Below are positions 48,834 to 59,300 of a DNA stretch of 64,000 nt, piece by piece. Every line of letters begins with the position of its first letter. The first letter of the stretch is position 1. The notes beneath the pieces are model-generated. The model saw only the letters and a list, made by a program, of their open reading frames with translations, had not been told where the DNA came from and made no database searches. The DNA lies in the NCBI GenBank assembly GCA_023419095.1, contig JAEZYN010000030.1, positions 1 to 64,000 on the forward strand, written 5' to 3'. This DNA is from Bacteroidota bacterium. GTDB taxonomy: Bacteria; Bacteroidota; Bacteroidia; Flavobacteriales; Weeksellaceae. The translations under genes and the position numbers were made by a program.

Positions 48834-50084
48834 ATGAAAGGTCAAAACAAGCTTTTTATCGCCATCGTAGTTGCACTCATTTTAGGAGTGATAATGGGTG
48901 GCGTGGTACACACCCAGTTCCCCGAAAATTCCGAAGGGTTTTCCAATAACATCAAACTGTTGGGAACTATATTCATCCGACTTGTACAGATGATCATTGC
49001 GCCGCTTGTTTTCACCACCCTCGTTGTGGGAATTGCAAAAATGAGCGACATGCGCATGATTGGCCGCGTGGGAACCAAAGCCATGTTGTGGTTTATCACG
49101 GCATCTCTGGTATCGCTGGTGATCGGTTTGATATTTGTGAACTGGCTTGAGCCCGGCTATGTAATGCAGCTTGAGAAACCCGCTGCTGATGCAGCCGGTG
49201 AGGTGGTGGCGAACAGCCATGGACTTTCATTGGAACAGTTTGTAAAACATATAATTCCCAAAAGTTTATTTGAGGCCTTTGCTACCAATGAAGTACTTCA
49301 GATCGTAGTTTTTTCCATTATGTTTGGTATTGCCCTTGCAAATATGGGTGAAGATTACACCAAACCTATCGTGCGCGCACTTGATATTCTCGCTCACGCC
49401 ATCCTGAAAATGGTAGGTTATATCATGTGGTTTGCGCCACTCGGTGTTTTGGGGGCCATTGCTGCTGTAGTAGCTACGAACGGGTTTGACATCTTTAAAG
49501 TGTACGCAATCTATCTCCGTGACTTTTTCTTTGCGCTTGCCATTCTGTGGCTGGTTCTATGTATTGTGGGTTACATGATCCTTGGAAACAGGCTTTTTGA
49601 ACTTTTAAGAAGAATAAAAGAACCTCTGCTTATCGCATTTTCCACTACCAGTTCAGAAGCAGTATTTCCGAAACTTGTGGAAGAACTCGAAAGATTTGGC
49701 TGCAACAACAGGATAGTTTCCTTCATTCTGCCATTGGGTTATTCCTTCAATCTTGACGGAAGTATGATGTACATGACGTTTGCTGCCATCTTCATCGCGC
49801 AGATTTACGGTATTGACATGACTCTCGGGCAGCAGATAATCATGCTGTTGGTATTGATGCTTACGTCTAAAGGAATTGCAGGCGTGCCGCGTGCAAGTCT
49901 CGTAATTATTGTGGCTACATGTACGATGTTCGGTATTCCACCGGAAGGAATTGCGCTTATTCTTCCAATCGATCATTTCTGCGATATGGGTCGAAGTATG
50001 ACCAATGTTTTGGGTAACGCGCTTGCAACTTCGGCGGTTTCAAAATGGGAAGGCCAACTCGATAACCACGGCGGTGACCTGTAA
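48834..50084 (+). CDS. Dicarboxylate/amino acid:cation symporter (SDF family)
   Basis: A 416-residue SDF-family symporter, probably with eight helices and two re-entrant loops. Signatures seen are the serine-rich loop FSTTSSEAVFPKLVEELERFG (HP1), YSFNLDGSMMYMTFAAIF (the N-x-D-G motif in helix 7) and ILPIDHFCDMGRSMTNVLGNALA (helix 8 with the conserved Asp-x-x-R). Family substrates are C4-dicarboxylates or glutamate/aspartate with sodium or protons. The exact ligand is not set. It is followed by BrnQ after 28 bases, so the two transporters may be co-transcribed. Confidence 0.92.
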   Translation: MKGQNKLFIAIVVALILGVIMGGVVHTQFPENSEGFSNNIKLLGTIFIRLVQMIIAPLVFTTLVVGIAKMSDMRMIGRVGTKAMLWFITASLVSLVIGLIFVNWLEPGYVMQLEKPAADAAGEVVANSHGLSLEQFVKHIIPKSLFEAFATNEVLQIVVFSIMFGIALANMGEDYTKPIVRALDILAHAILKMVGYIMWFAPLGVLGAIAAVVATNGFDIFKVYAIYLRDFFFALAILWLVLCIVGYMILGNRLFELLRRIKEPLLIAFSTTSSEAVFPKLVEELERFGCNNRIVSFILPLGYSFNLDGSMMYMTFAAIFIAQIYGIDMTLGQQIIMLLVLMLTSKGIAGVPRASLVIIVATCTMFGIPPEGIALILPIDHFCDMGRSMTNVLGNALATSAVSKWEGQLDNHGGDL

Positions 50085-50112
50085 TTAATTTTTAATTTAA
50101 ATAGAAGCTGCG

Positions 50113-51411
50113 GTGAAAAACAGAGTGGGTACAGCGATAACATTAGGTTTTGCGCTGTTTGCAATGTTCTTTGGTGCCGGAAATCTTATTTTGCCGCCAT
50201 TTATCGGTCTTCAATCGGGTGATGAATGGTTCGCGGCAGTTTCGGGATTTTTCACCACAGGTATTGTCTCTCCGTTTTTGGGTGTGCTCACTGTTGTACT
50301 GTTCGGCACTTCGTTTACCGATCTTGGTAAAAAGGTAAATCCGGCGGTTGTGACCATCCTTGCGCTGCTGATTATGCTTTGCATTGGCCCGCTTGTCGCT
50401 ATTCCACGCACCGCTGCCGCTACATTTGAAATTGGCATTCAGCCTGTTTTTGCAGGTTTTAATCCCATTATTTTTTCTGTACTGTTCTTTGCTGTTGTTT
50501 TCATGTTGTCCGTCTCGCAGTCAAAAATTGTAGATATCATTGGCAATATCCTGACGCCGTTTCTTATAATAAGTTTAGGAGTAATGGTTGTCATAGGACT
50601 TCTGAATCCTTCCGCACTTGCTCAGGATACGGGAGTTAGCGCTCAACAATCTTACGTTTATGCATTTCATCAGGGATACCAGACCTTAGATGTCCTAGCA
50701 TCCGTTATTTTTGCGGGCATCATAATTTCAGCCGCTATTGATAAAGGATATACCAATGCCAACGATCGGTTTAAAATCACTGTTGTAGCCGGACTCATTT
50801 CTATGGTAGCGCTGCTTTTCATTTATGGCGGACTGATTTACCTTGGCGCACATGCCGGATTCGAAGCCTCGCAGGAAATTTCACGGGTTGATCTGCTTCT
50901 CCATATTTCCAGATCGGTGATGGGAAATAAGGGCACGATCGTGATTTCAGTTGCGGTAGCACTGGCCTGTCTCACCACCGCTATTGCACTTTCAGCCGCG
51001 ATGGGAAGTTTTGTTGAAAAATTGACGAAAGGAAAAGTAAGTTATCGTACAGCCGTACTTCTTACCTGCCTCGTTTCCGGATATTTTTCGGTAAAGAGTG
51101 TAGATGAAATCATTGAGTATGCCGTAGTAATTCTGAGTTTTGTGTACCCAATCACATTTGCACTTATACTGACACTCTTGTTTTTCGGCAAGATTGTATT
51201 TTCAAAATCCCCTTATATCGCGGCAATTGCCACAGCAGGTGTTATCGCTTCGCTGACGGTTTTTAAGCATTTCGAGTTGTTTGCTGATCAGATTGATATT
51301 CTCAACAGCTGGTTGCCATTATCCGAGCATGAACTCGGTTGGCTTTTGCCCTCCTTCCTCGCCTTCTTCATCACGGCAGGCTTTAATCGCACTATGAAAA
51401 AATCCCGCTGA
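50113..51411 (+). CDS. brnQ: Branched-chain amino acid carrier BrnQ/LIV-II
   Basis: A 432-residue BrnQ transporter with about 12 membrane helices, using sodium to import leucine, isoleucine and valine. It begins with a GTG: VKNRVGTAITLGFALFAMFFGAGNLILPP is the conserved start, and no ATG is near, so the GTG start is likely. Other family segments are IGPLVAIPRTAAATFEIG and NPSALAQD. The neighbouring SDF symporter gives an amino-acid uptake pair. Confidence 0.93.
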   Translation: MKNRVGTAITLGFALFAMFFGAGNLILPPFIGLQSGDEWFAAVSGFFTTGIVSPFLGVLTVVLFGTSFTDLGKKVNPAVVTILALLIMLCIGPLVAIPRTAAATFEIGIQPVFAGFNPIIFSVLFFAVVFMLSVSQSKIVDIIGNILTPFLIISLGVMVVIGLLNPSALAQDTGVSAQQSYVYAFHQGYQTLDVLASVIFAGIIISAAIDKGYTNANDRFKITVVAGLISMVALLFIYGGLIYLGAHAGFEASQEISRVDLLLHISRSVMGNKGTIVISVAVALACLTTAIALSAAMGSFVEKLTKGKVSYRTAVLLTCLVSGYFSVKSVDEIIEYAVVILSFVYPITFALILTLLFFGKIVFSKSPYIAAIATAGVIASLTVFKHFELFADQIDILNSWLPLSEHELGWLLPSFLAFFITAGFNRTMKKSR

Positions 51412-51478
51412 GATTCGCTTACTGACTGATGTCAAGTTAAGTTACTTTTATTGATTCTAAATTACAGATTAAATTGCG

Positions 51479-51486
51479 TAAATTTG
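51479..51486 (+). promoter_or_regulatory. -7 element for the Mrp-family gene
   Basis: TAAATTTG matches TAnnTTTG, 22 bases before the ATG. Confidence 0.5.
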
Positions 51487-51508
51487 CCATTCAATCAGAG
51501 TAAATATT

Positions 51509-52612
51509 ATGTTGACCAAAGATAAAATTCAGGCCTTTCTAAAAGAGATTGAAGTGGATGATTTAGTTCACAATTTCCAGGTGATGGGCAATGATGTGTA
51601 TATTGACATGACCGCCCACTCGCCGGCCATGCATGAAAAAAAGAAACTTGAAGCCGCAATGAAGCAGGCCTTTGCTTCCCAGTTTGGCGAAGACGTTGTG
51701 CTAAAGCTTAAAATAGCTTCTCCTGAGCCGTCAGAGATTCAGCAAAGTCAAATTAAAGGCAAGCAAATCCCGGGAATCCAGAATATCATCGCAGTGGCTT
51801 CCGGTAAAGGTGGCGTAGGTAAATCTACGGTTGCTGCTAACCTGGCGGTGACATTAGCAAAAATGGGTTTTAAAGTCGGTATTCTGGATGCTGATATTTA
51901 TGGTCCTTCGGTACCTACAATGTTTGATACAGAAGGTGCAAAACCAATTTCTGTAGAAGTTGACGGCAAAAATTTAATGAAACCCATCGAAAATTACGGC
52001 GTGAAAATGCTGTCGATCGGTTATTTTTCCGGTGCAAACCAGGCGGTTGTCTGGCGCGGACCGATGGCCAGCAAAGCTTTAAACCAAATGATTCGCGATG
52101 CAGCGTGGGGAGAACTCGATTTTCTTTTGATCGATCTTCCGCCGGGAACCGGTGATATTCATTTGTCTATCATTCAGGAAGTTCCGGTTACAGGTGCGGT
52201 GATTGTGAGCACGCCTCAGCATATTGCCTTAGCCGACGTACGGAAAGGTATCGCAATGTTCCAAATGGAAAGTATAAATATTCCGGTGCTCGGACTTATA
52301 GAAAATATGTCGTATTTTACCCCAGAAGAACTACCGGAGAACAAATATTATATCTTTGGACAACAGGGAGCGCAGTACCTCGCCGAGGATTTGGGAATCC
52401 CGGTTTTAGGTGAGATCCCGATCGTACAGAGTATCCGCGAAGCAAGTGATGTAGGTCGTCCGGCATCATTGCAGGAAGGGACACTTATCGGTGATGTGTA
52501 CAAAAAAGTTGCGCAGAATATGATAGAAAGCCTTGTGGAAAGGAATAAAAACCTGCCGGCCACAGAAGCAGTGAAAATCACTACCATGGCTGGCTGCTCT
52601 CCGAAGAAATAA
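51509..52612 (+). CDS. Mrp/NBP35-family iron-sulfur carrier ATPase
   Basis: A 367-residue Mrp/ApbC-type P-loop ATPase. Residues 1-85 form the MIP18/DUF59-like N-domain. The deviant Walker A is VASGKGGVGKSTVAANLAV (about 91-109). Further parts are GILDADIYGPSVP and LDFLLIDLPPGTGDIHLSI. It carries and inserts iron-sulfur clusters. The usual CPxC pair near the C-terminus is not evident. A NifU-like scaffold gene follows 49 bases later, consistent with a cluster-assembly role. Confidence 0.92.
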   Translation: MLTKDKIQAFLKEIEVDDLVHNFQVMGNDVYIDMTAHSPAMHEKKKLEAAMKQAFASQFGEDVVLKLKIASPEPSEIQQSQIKGKQIPGIQNIIAVASGKGGVGKSTVAANLAVTLAKMGFKVGILDADIYGPSVPTMFDTEGAKPISVEVDGKNLMKPIENYGVKMLSIGYFSGANQAVVWRGPMASKALNQMIRDAAWGELDFLLIDLPPGTGDIHLSIIQEVPVTGAVIVSTPQHIALADVRKGIAMFQMESINIPVLGLIENMSYFTPEELPENKYYIFGQQGAQYLAEDLGIPVLGEIPIVQSIREASDVGRPASLQEGTLIGDVYKKVAQNMIESLVERNKNLPATEAVKITTMAGCSPKK

Positions 52613-52661
52613 TAAAAAAAATGCGCAAAGCAACATTTTGCGCAGCAAAAATAGATTCTCT

Positions 52662-52895
52662 ATGCACGAACAAACTGTAAATAATGTGATGTACGCGCTC
52701 GAAAAAATTCGGCCCTTCCTGAATAAGGACGGTGGCGATATAGAGCTTGTAGATGTGCGGGACAGCATAGTTTATGTAAAACTGCAAGGAAACTGCAATG
52801 GCTGCCCGATGAGTTTTTCGACCATGAAACTGGGTGTAGAAAACACGATTAAGCAACACGCGCCTGAAATTCAGGAGGTTGTAAATGTGGAATAA
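52662..52895 (+). CDS. NifU C-terminal domain protein (iron-sulfur scaffold)
   Basis: A 77-residue NifU/Nfu-type protein starting at the ATG at 52662 (MHEQTVNNVMYALEKIRPFLN); a TTG start eight codons earlier is less likely. The cluster-binding motif is CNGCP in KLQGNCNGCPMSFSTMKLG, preceded by KDGGDIELVDV. Such proteins assemble and pass on Fe-S clusters. It lies next to the Mrp-type carrier, suggesting a joint pathway. A hairpin (TGCGCAAA/TTTGCGCA) lies at 52622-52643 between the two. Confidence 0.92.
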   Translation: MHEQTVNNVMYALEKIRPFLNKDGGDIELVDVRDSIVYVKLQGNCNGCPMSFSTMKLGVENTIKQHAPEIQEVVNVE

Positions 52896-52920
52896 TTCAG
52901 TTCAGTACAAACCTTACTCA

Positions 52921-52953
52921 AAAGCAATTCGTAATTTTGAATTGCTTTTTTTT
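52921..52953 (+). terminator. Intrinsic terminator after the NifU-like gene
   Basis: AAAGCAATTC pairs with GAATTGCTTT across an 8-base loop, ending in seven or more T residues. Confidence 0.88.
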
Positions 52954-53056
52954 GATGCCGCAAGTTATTAGAAAAATTCAGCGGCTAAAAAACAGTATTA
53001 ATCCAAGCGAATTCACGATTTAATTGATATTTTAGCGCACTAAATCTCACTACTAT

Positions 53057-53914
53057 ATGATTGCCATTATCGACGGCGGCTCTACCAAATGCGACTGGGT
53101 AATTCTGGAAAATTCAGGCAAACTCAGCCTAAGAACCACCACGCTTGGTTTTAATCCGAACATTATAAATCCCGATTTTATCCCGCAGGAAATCAACCGC
53201 AATCAGGATTTGTTTTTTCTGAAAAATCATATCGAAAAAGTGTTTTTCTACGGTTCAGGTTGCGGCACGACGCACAACTGCAAGAAAGTGCACAAAGAGT
53301 TTTCAGAAATTTTCCCAAATGCGGAGGTTTCAGTACGTGAAGATATGACGGCTGCGGCTTACGCGGCTTACAACGGCTCACCTGCCATTGTCTGTATTTT
53401 GGGTACGGGTTCGAATTCCTGCTATTTTGATGGTGAAAAAATACGTGTCGATTTGCCTTCGCTTGGTTTTTTAATAGGTGACGAGGGCAGTGGCAGTGCG
53501 CTCGGGAAGCAGCTGCTGCGGCGCTTTTTTATGAAAAAACTGCCGAAAGATCTCGAGGAAGATTTTGTGCAGACCTACAATCTCACCATCGAGGAAGCCA
53601 TTCAGAAAATGTATCACAACCCGAGGGCCAACGCGTATCTGGGTGAATTTAACCAGTTTATTGCGAACCGTAAAAAGCATCCGTATTTCCAGAATATGGT
53701 CTTTGACGAAATGAAGAATTTCCTTGATTATCAGGTGCTTCCATATCCTGAGGCACGTGAGGTGGAAGTGAATTTCATTGGATATATTGCTTTTATATAT
53801 GAAGATATTCTGCGTTCTGCAGCTGCTGAACTCAATTTGAGAATTGGAAATGTAGTGCAGAAGCCGATTGAAAGTCTTGTAAATTATCATAAAAAGTACA
53901 TGCTGAATCTGTAA
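53057..53914 (+). CDS. BadF/BadG-type ATPase, N-acetylglucosamine kinase-like
   Basis: A 285-residue actin-fold sugar kinase-like protein. The phosphate-1 loop is IDGGSTKCDWVIL and phosphate-2 is CILGTGSNSCYF. FLIGDEGSGSALGKQLLRRF is typical of N-acetylglucosamine kinase (NAGK). It probably phosphorylates N-acetylglucosamine from cell wall or host glycan recycling. The BadF group also contains hydrolases and activators. Confidence in the fold is high and in the substrate moderate. It is a single gene upstream of the malic enzyme gene. Confidence 0.82.
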   Translation: MIAIIDGGSTKCDWVILENSGKLSLRTTTLGFNPNIINPDFIPQEINRNQDLFFLKNHIEKVFFYGSGCGTTHNCKKVHKEFSEIFPNAEVSVREDMTAAAYAAYNGSPAIVCILGTGSNSCYFDGEKIRVDLPSLGFLIGDEGSGSALGKQLLRRFFMKKLPKDLEEDFVQTYNLTIEEAIQKMYHNPRANAYLGEFNQFIANRKKHPYFQNMVFDEMKNFLDYQVLPYPEAREVEVNFIGYIAFIYEDILRSAAAELNLRIGNVVQKPIESLVNYHKKYMLNL

Positions 53915-53948
53915 TATATTCAGCCTTAATTTAATCTGGCTCACGGGC

Positions 53949-53983
53949 CTCCGGCATTTTTTTAAAGCGCCGGAAATTTTTTA
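53949..53983 (+). terminator. Weak terminator-like hairpin before maeB
   Basis: TCCGGC and GCCGGA with a 13-base loop are followed by AAATTTTTT. The stem is short, so the call is weak. Confidence 0.4.
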
Positions 53984-53990
53984 ATTTATT

Positions 53991-56276
53991 ATGTCAAATC
54001 AAACCAACCGCGATGAAAAAGCGTTCAATCAGGCAGCGCTTGATTATCATCGTCAGGAACCCAAAGGAAAAATTGAGGTCATTCCCTCGAAACCGCATTC
54101 TTCACAGCGCGATCTTTCGCTTGCATATTCGCCCGGCGTTGCGATTCCTTGTCTTGAAATAGAAAAAGACCCAAAATTAGCCTACGAATACACCGGAAAA
54201 GGCAATCTTGTAGCTGTGATTTCGAACGGAACGGCCGTTTTAGGCTTAGGCGACATCGGTGCTGAAGCTTCAAAACCAGTGATGGAAGGCAAAGGACTTT
54301 TATTTAAAATCTTCGCGGACATCAATGTTTTTGATATTGAAATTGACGAGAAAGATCCTGATAAATTCATTGAGATCGTTAAAGGCATCGCGCCTACGTT
54401 TGGCGGAATTAATCTTGAAGACATCAAAGCGCCCGAAGCCTTTTATATCGAACAGCGTCTTAAAGAAGAACTGAATATTCCGCTGATGCATGACGATCAG
54501 CATGGAACCGCGATCATTTCTGCTGCAGCCCTGATCAATGCACTTGAAATCGCCGGCAAAAATATCGGCGAAGTGAAAATGGTGGTCAATGGTGCCGGCG
54601 CTGCTGCTATAGCCTGCACAAAGCTGTACCTGGAGCTCGGCCTTAAGAAAGAAAATGTGCTAATGTGCGATTCTAAAGGCGTCATCAGTCATACCCGGGA
54701 AAATCTTACACCTGAAAAAATAGATTTTGTCCGTCAAACCGATCTCAAAACGCTGGAAGAAGCCACCCGCGGTGCAGACGTTTTCATTGGACTCAGCAAA
54801 GGCAATGTTCTCACGCCAGAAATGTTGTTGTCAATGGCTGACAATCCTGTTGTATTCGGCCTGGCGAATCCGGACCCGGAGATTGAATATGATCTGGCAA
54901 TGGCTACGCGTCCGGACACCATCATGGCGACGGGCCGCAGTGACTATCCTAATCAGGTAAACAACGTGCTCGGCTTCCCTTACATCTTCCGTGGTGCGCT
55001 CGATGTGCAGGCTACAGGCATCAATGAGGCGATGAAACTGGCGGCTGTACATGCAATCGCTCAGCTCGCAAAAGAGCCTGTGCCGGAAGCGGTGATTTTA
55101 ACGTATAACCTGAAGAGTCTGAATTTCGGACGTGAATATTTTATTCCAAAACCGTTTGATAACAGACTCATTACTAAAGTTTCAATGGCCGTTGCTAAAG
55201 CTGCGATGGAAAGCGGAATAGCCGGCAAACCGATCGAAAATTTTGACGATTACGAAACCGCTTTGCTCGACAGGATGGGCCGTGATGAGAAACTGATCCG
55301 AATGATGCAGAACCGTGCGAAAGCTAACCCAAAACGCGTGACACTCGGTAATGCAGAAGAATATAACGTACTGAAAGCCGCGCAGATTCTTTATGAAGAA
55401 GGAATTGCGCAGCCAATTCTCTTGGGCGAAAAGAAATACATTCAGGAACAGATGCAGAAGTTCGGAATCGAGCTTAATGTTCCGATTGTAGATCCGGCCG
55501 GCGACGACCAGGAGGAAAAACGTAAGATTTACCGTGAAGACCTGTGGAAACTCCGTCAGCGTAAAGGCATGAACGAATACAAAGCGAAAAAATTTGTGCG
55601 TCAGCGCGATTATTTCGGACCGCTGATGTTAAGAAATGGTGATACAGATGCGCTTATCGTTGGCTTTTCAAAAAATTATTCATCAACTTTAAGACCGATT
55701 CTTGAAACAATTGGTAAAGAAAAAGGTGTCGATAAAGTGGCATCGATGATGATGATTTTAACTGAGAAAAAGCCTATTTTCTTTTCGGATACATCTATTA
55801 TCCAAAATCCAACTGCGGAAGACCTCGTGAATATCGCGAAAATGTCGGAAACCGTAGTAAAAAGTTTTGCGATCGAACCGCGCCTTGCCATGCTCTCGTT
55901 CGAAAATTTTGCCGCCATATCAGAAACAAGCAAAAAGGTAGCGAAAGCCGTCTCGATATTGCACGAAAAGCATCCTAACATGATCGTGGATGGCGAGATT
56001 CAGCCCGACTTTGCAATGAGTGCGGACCATCTTTCAGATTATCCGTTCTCAAAACTTGGCACTACACCGGCGAATGTCTTCGTGTTCCCAAATCTCGAGA
56101 GCGCAAACCTCTCATATAAGATTATCCGTGGTATGAAGGTAGCGCAGGTTGTAGGTCCAATATTGATGGGACTTAATCAGCCTGTTCACGTTCTGCAGAT
56201 GCGCGCGAGTGTAGATGAAATTGTGAATTTAGCTACCATCGCAGTACTTGATGCGCAACAGCGCGAACAGTTATAA
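53991..56276 (+). CDS. maeB: NADP-dependent malic enzyme fused to a phosphotransacetylase-like domain
   Basis: A 761-residue MaeB-type fusion. The malic enzyme half (about 1-430) carries YSPGVAIPCLEIEKDP, the metal/malate site in LMHDDQHGTAIISAAAL, and the NADP loop VVNGAGAAAIACTKL. The second half (about 440-761) resembles phosphate acetyltransferase (GDTDALIVGFSKNYSSTLRPI, FFSDTSIIQNPTAEDLVNIA, VVGPILMGLNQPVHVL), which in MaeB proteins is a regulatory, not catalytic, domain binding acetyl-CoA. It decarboxylates malate to pyruvate and makes NADPH. It stands alone and is followed by a strong terminator. Confidence 0.95.
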   Translation: MSNQTNRDEKAFNQAALDYHRQEPKGKIEVIPSKPHSSQRDLSLAYSPGVAIPCLEIEKDPKLAYEYTGKGNLVAVISNGTAVLGLGDIGAEASKPVMEGKGLLFKIFADINVFDIEIDEKDPDKFIEIVKGIAPTFGGINLEDIKAPEAFYIEQRLKEELNIPLMHDDQHGTAIISAAALINALEIAGKNIGEVKMVVNGAGAAAIACTKLYLELGLKKENVLMCDSKGVISHTRENLTPEKIDFVRQTDLKTLEEATRGADVFIGLSKGNVLTPEMLLSMADNPVVFGLANPDPEIEYDLAMATRPDTIMATGRSDYPNQVNNVLGFPYIFRGALDVQATGINEAMKLAAVHAIAQLAKEPVPEAVILTYNLKSLNFGREYFIPKPFDNRLITKVSMAVAKAAMESGIAGKPIENFDDYETALLDRMGRDEKLIRMMQNRAKANPKRVTLGNAEEYNVLKAAQILYEEGIAQPILLGEKKYIQEQMQKFGIELNVPIVDPAGDDQEEKRKIYREDLWKLRQRKGMNEYKAKKFVRQRDYFGPLMLRNGDTDALIVGFSKNYSSTLRPILETIGKEKGVDKVASMMMILTEKKPIFFSDTSIIQNPTAEDLVNIAKMSETVVKSFAIEPRLAMLSFENFAAISETSKKVAKAVSILHEKHPNMIVDGEIQPDFAMSADHLSDYPFSKLGTTPANVFVFPNLESANLSYKIIRGMKVAQVVGPILMGLNQPVHVLQMRASVDEIVNLATIAVLDAQQREQL

Positions 56277-56290
56277 TTTACATTAAATTA

Positions 56291-56327
56291 TAAAAAAAAA
56301 CTGCGAACAGTGTTCGCAGTTTTTTTG
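56291..56327. terminator. Bidirectional terminator between maeB and the giant genes
   Basis: ACTGCGAAC pairs with GTTCGCAGT around AGT, with an A run on the left and T run on the right, so it can end both converging transcripts. Confidence 0.88.
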
Positions 56328-56378
56328 TTTCGGTTCAGGAAAGATAGTTCTATCCAATTGTGCCACTTATTTTAAATT

Positions 56379-59300
56379 TTAGCAATTTTCACAGCAAACC
56401 TCTGTAATGCTTGTCAGTTTGCTGGAACGGTAGATTCTGTGCTGGCCGAGGAGATCTGTGAGCGGATTAAGCTGGCTTCGGTTTGCCAGATATTCTTCAA
56501 CGTACGTAGCTTCTGATCCGCGTTTGGGATTTTTTTCAAGTTGCCATTTGTTGTCCATCGGAAAAACCTCGACGGCTATCGCGCTGATGCTGTTGCTTCG
56601 CGGTAAACCCAGTGCTTCCAGCCTATCACCGATTTCCTGCACCAAAATTTTGGCTGTGCCAAGTCTGTGGCCGTTTTCTTTACTATATGCACCATCATTT
56701 TGCTTTGATTTTTTGGGACGGTAAGGCATTGGGCCTGAATCAATCAAAATATTACGGAAAGACTCGCCATCAGCCTGCATCACCTGGGTATAAAGTGAAT
56801 ACCACAATGAAGTATTGGGCGGAAATGCAGTAACATTTTTACCGTTTAGCACAGCGCTCGCGTGTGCTGCCGACAACTCCACATATTTATTTTTACCTAA
56901 TGGTGAGCTCACTTCACTACGAACTGCATGGCAAACAAGCTCAGGCGCAGGGTGTTGAACGCCGTTTACTTTTAGAGGCCTGCCATAGCGGGCCTGTGCG
57001 GTAGACCAAACTTCTTTGCGGTGACCTACACGTATTTCATAGGTAAAAAATCCAAAAAGTTCGTCACTGGCGGCGTGAAGACCTGGTGGCAGCGGCAGAA
57101 GATATCGTATGGCGTTCTCCTGTTCTTCGGGAATCAGCTCCTGCATAACGCCTATACCGGCTAAATCATCATGCATATCAGGGATAATCTCCCGGATTTT
57201 TTCTTCATTTATATTGAAATGCTGATCTTCAGAAATATTCAAAAGTAAATCGCGGTCAATCCGGCAGAGATACGGGTCAGGTGAATAGGCGAGTATCCGT
57301 CCGAAGTACGTCGTACGCGGGTTTTCCGGAGCTTCATCAAATTCAAACCACAGATATTTTTGTCTTTCTTCGGAATAACGGTAATTTTCGGTGTCGTGCT
57401 GATACGGAGTCAGCGCCACACCAGCGGAAACAAGTTTCGGAATCTGATGAGGAATAACCGTAACAGGAAGTTCTATTTTTAGCGTTTCCATTTTATCTGA
57501 GACTGTTGCACTATTTTTAAAATTGAGTTCCAGATTATATTCTGCCATCAGAACACGTGGAAATTTTTTCTGAAATTTCTTCGGATCTACAGAATCGAGA
57601 AACATGATACGGCTTTGGGTTCTGTCCGCATCCCGCAACATCTGCATGTTAGCAGCATCTTTCAGTTGTATGCTGCCAATTTCAATGAATTCGCTGTCAA
57701 AACCATGTACTTTGCGCTTTACTATGATGCTGTCTGGTTCAAGTCCCTGCCAGGCCCAGTCACGCAGCAGACTGAAATCTACTGCGACAATCCACCGGTT
57801 GAACAGTTCATTCACCGAAGATAAAGTTACTGAGCCGCTTTCGGGCGCCAAAGAATGCCGGATTTCATTGCTCACGCCAAACTGCACGCGGTTTCCGGGG
57901 TGACCTTCGATCGTGAGGTTATGGGAATGTAAGTCTAAAGCCTCGGCCAGTCTTTTGAGTTCAACCGCTGTGGAATTAATGACAGTTTTCGTGCTCGCGA
58001 GTTTTATTTTATTAATGTCTCCTATTTGAGGCTTATTTTCGGGTTGCAGGTAGAAGGCGCGCAGCCCACCTTTGATTGGCGAGAGAAGTTCGGGCTCGTT
58101 TTCTGCAGTCTTGTAAGCTTTTAAGCTTAAAGGAACTCCTGTAGCCACGAATTTTGCTGCATAGTCATCATCAGCAAAATCTAGAATTGGAATGAAGGTA
58201 AGCCTCAACTCGCGGGAAGTAGGTAATACAAGTTCATCAGCAGCCTCGTCACCGGTATAGTTATTTAGTAAATCCAGCTGGGTAAAATCTTTATAAATAA
58301 TTTTTATATGTGCCGCCAGATCATAGTTCTCCGCTGCCAGGTTTTTAGGTAGCGGCATTGTTTTTTCCTGCCATAAAATGTAAGCTTCACGTCCGTTTTC
58401 TGACAGTACGTTATCCATTTCCAGCGATTTCACTTCCACCAGAATTTTAAAACTGTTCACGTCAGGATCGGGCAGGCCAATGGTCTGCTGAGACCTTTCA
58501 GAGGGGTTTGAAGGAATAGAAATCCCATTTATTCTGTCTTTCAGCAGTTGTGCAGCATCAGTATATTTCCCGGTATAGGCCACGCTGGGATAGCTGAGGT
58601 CTGGCCTTTTAATTCTCAACACGTTGTCTTCGCCTAAAATATTTTCTAAGATGCTTGTATCGCGTACTAAGGCAGATGTCTGCATTCTGTGGAAATCATT
58701 AATATTTAAAATTTTTAATGCGCCAGCTTTGATATTCCTGCGAAAATGCGTTTCTGCAACAGGTTTTTGACCGCCGTTAAGGGGTTCACTTTTGATTTCT
58801 GGTGACCCGCCGGAGATGTCCATCAGTCTGATACGGATTTCATAGTCATGTCCGTACCGCAACGGAACGATATGTTGAGGATCCTGATGAAACGGATGAA
58901 AGTTTTTCTTAGGCTGCAGATTTACGGCATTTGCACTTCCAAGCCCTGGCACTGCCACGCGTGGCTTTTCGAGGTGGTGAATTTCCTGGGCTTCACGGTC
59001 GGGTATCACCATGCACTTGCCATTCCAGGCCGCAAAATACATTGGCAACCAAAATCCTTCTTCCATTGTGTTCCCGTGAGATGAAGGATGCACCTCCGTA
59101 GGAAGCTCAAAAGGTTTGTTTTGCTCAAACAGGATTTCGCCATTCTGCATTTTGATGTCCTGCGATGCCATCACTCTGTTTTGCGAAAACCATGTTGAAT
59201 CGCCGAGTTTCCTGATGTCCACTTTATAGCCGAAAACGCCAAGTGGCGCATCAATGGGCAAATCTGTAAGTTCTTCCTTCTGACGCAACTGGCGATTTCC

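Noticed and set aside
51412..51478. Mrp/NifU gene pair as part of an SUF operon
   Set aside because: No suf genes lie in the window; only the two Fe-S related genes are adjacent.
52622..52643. Terminator between the Mrp and NifU-like genes
   Set aside because: A hairpin is present, but there is no T run on the plus strand, so read-through is more likely.
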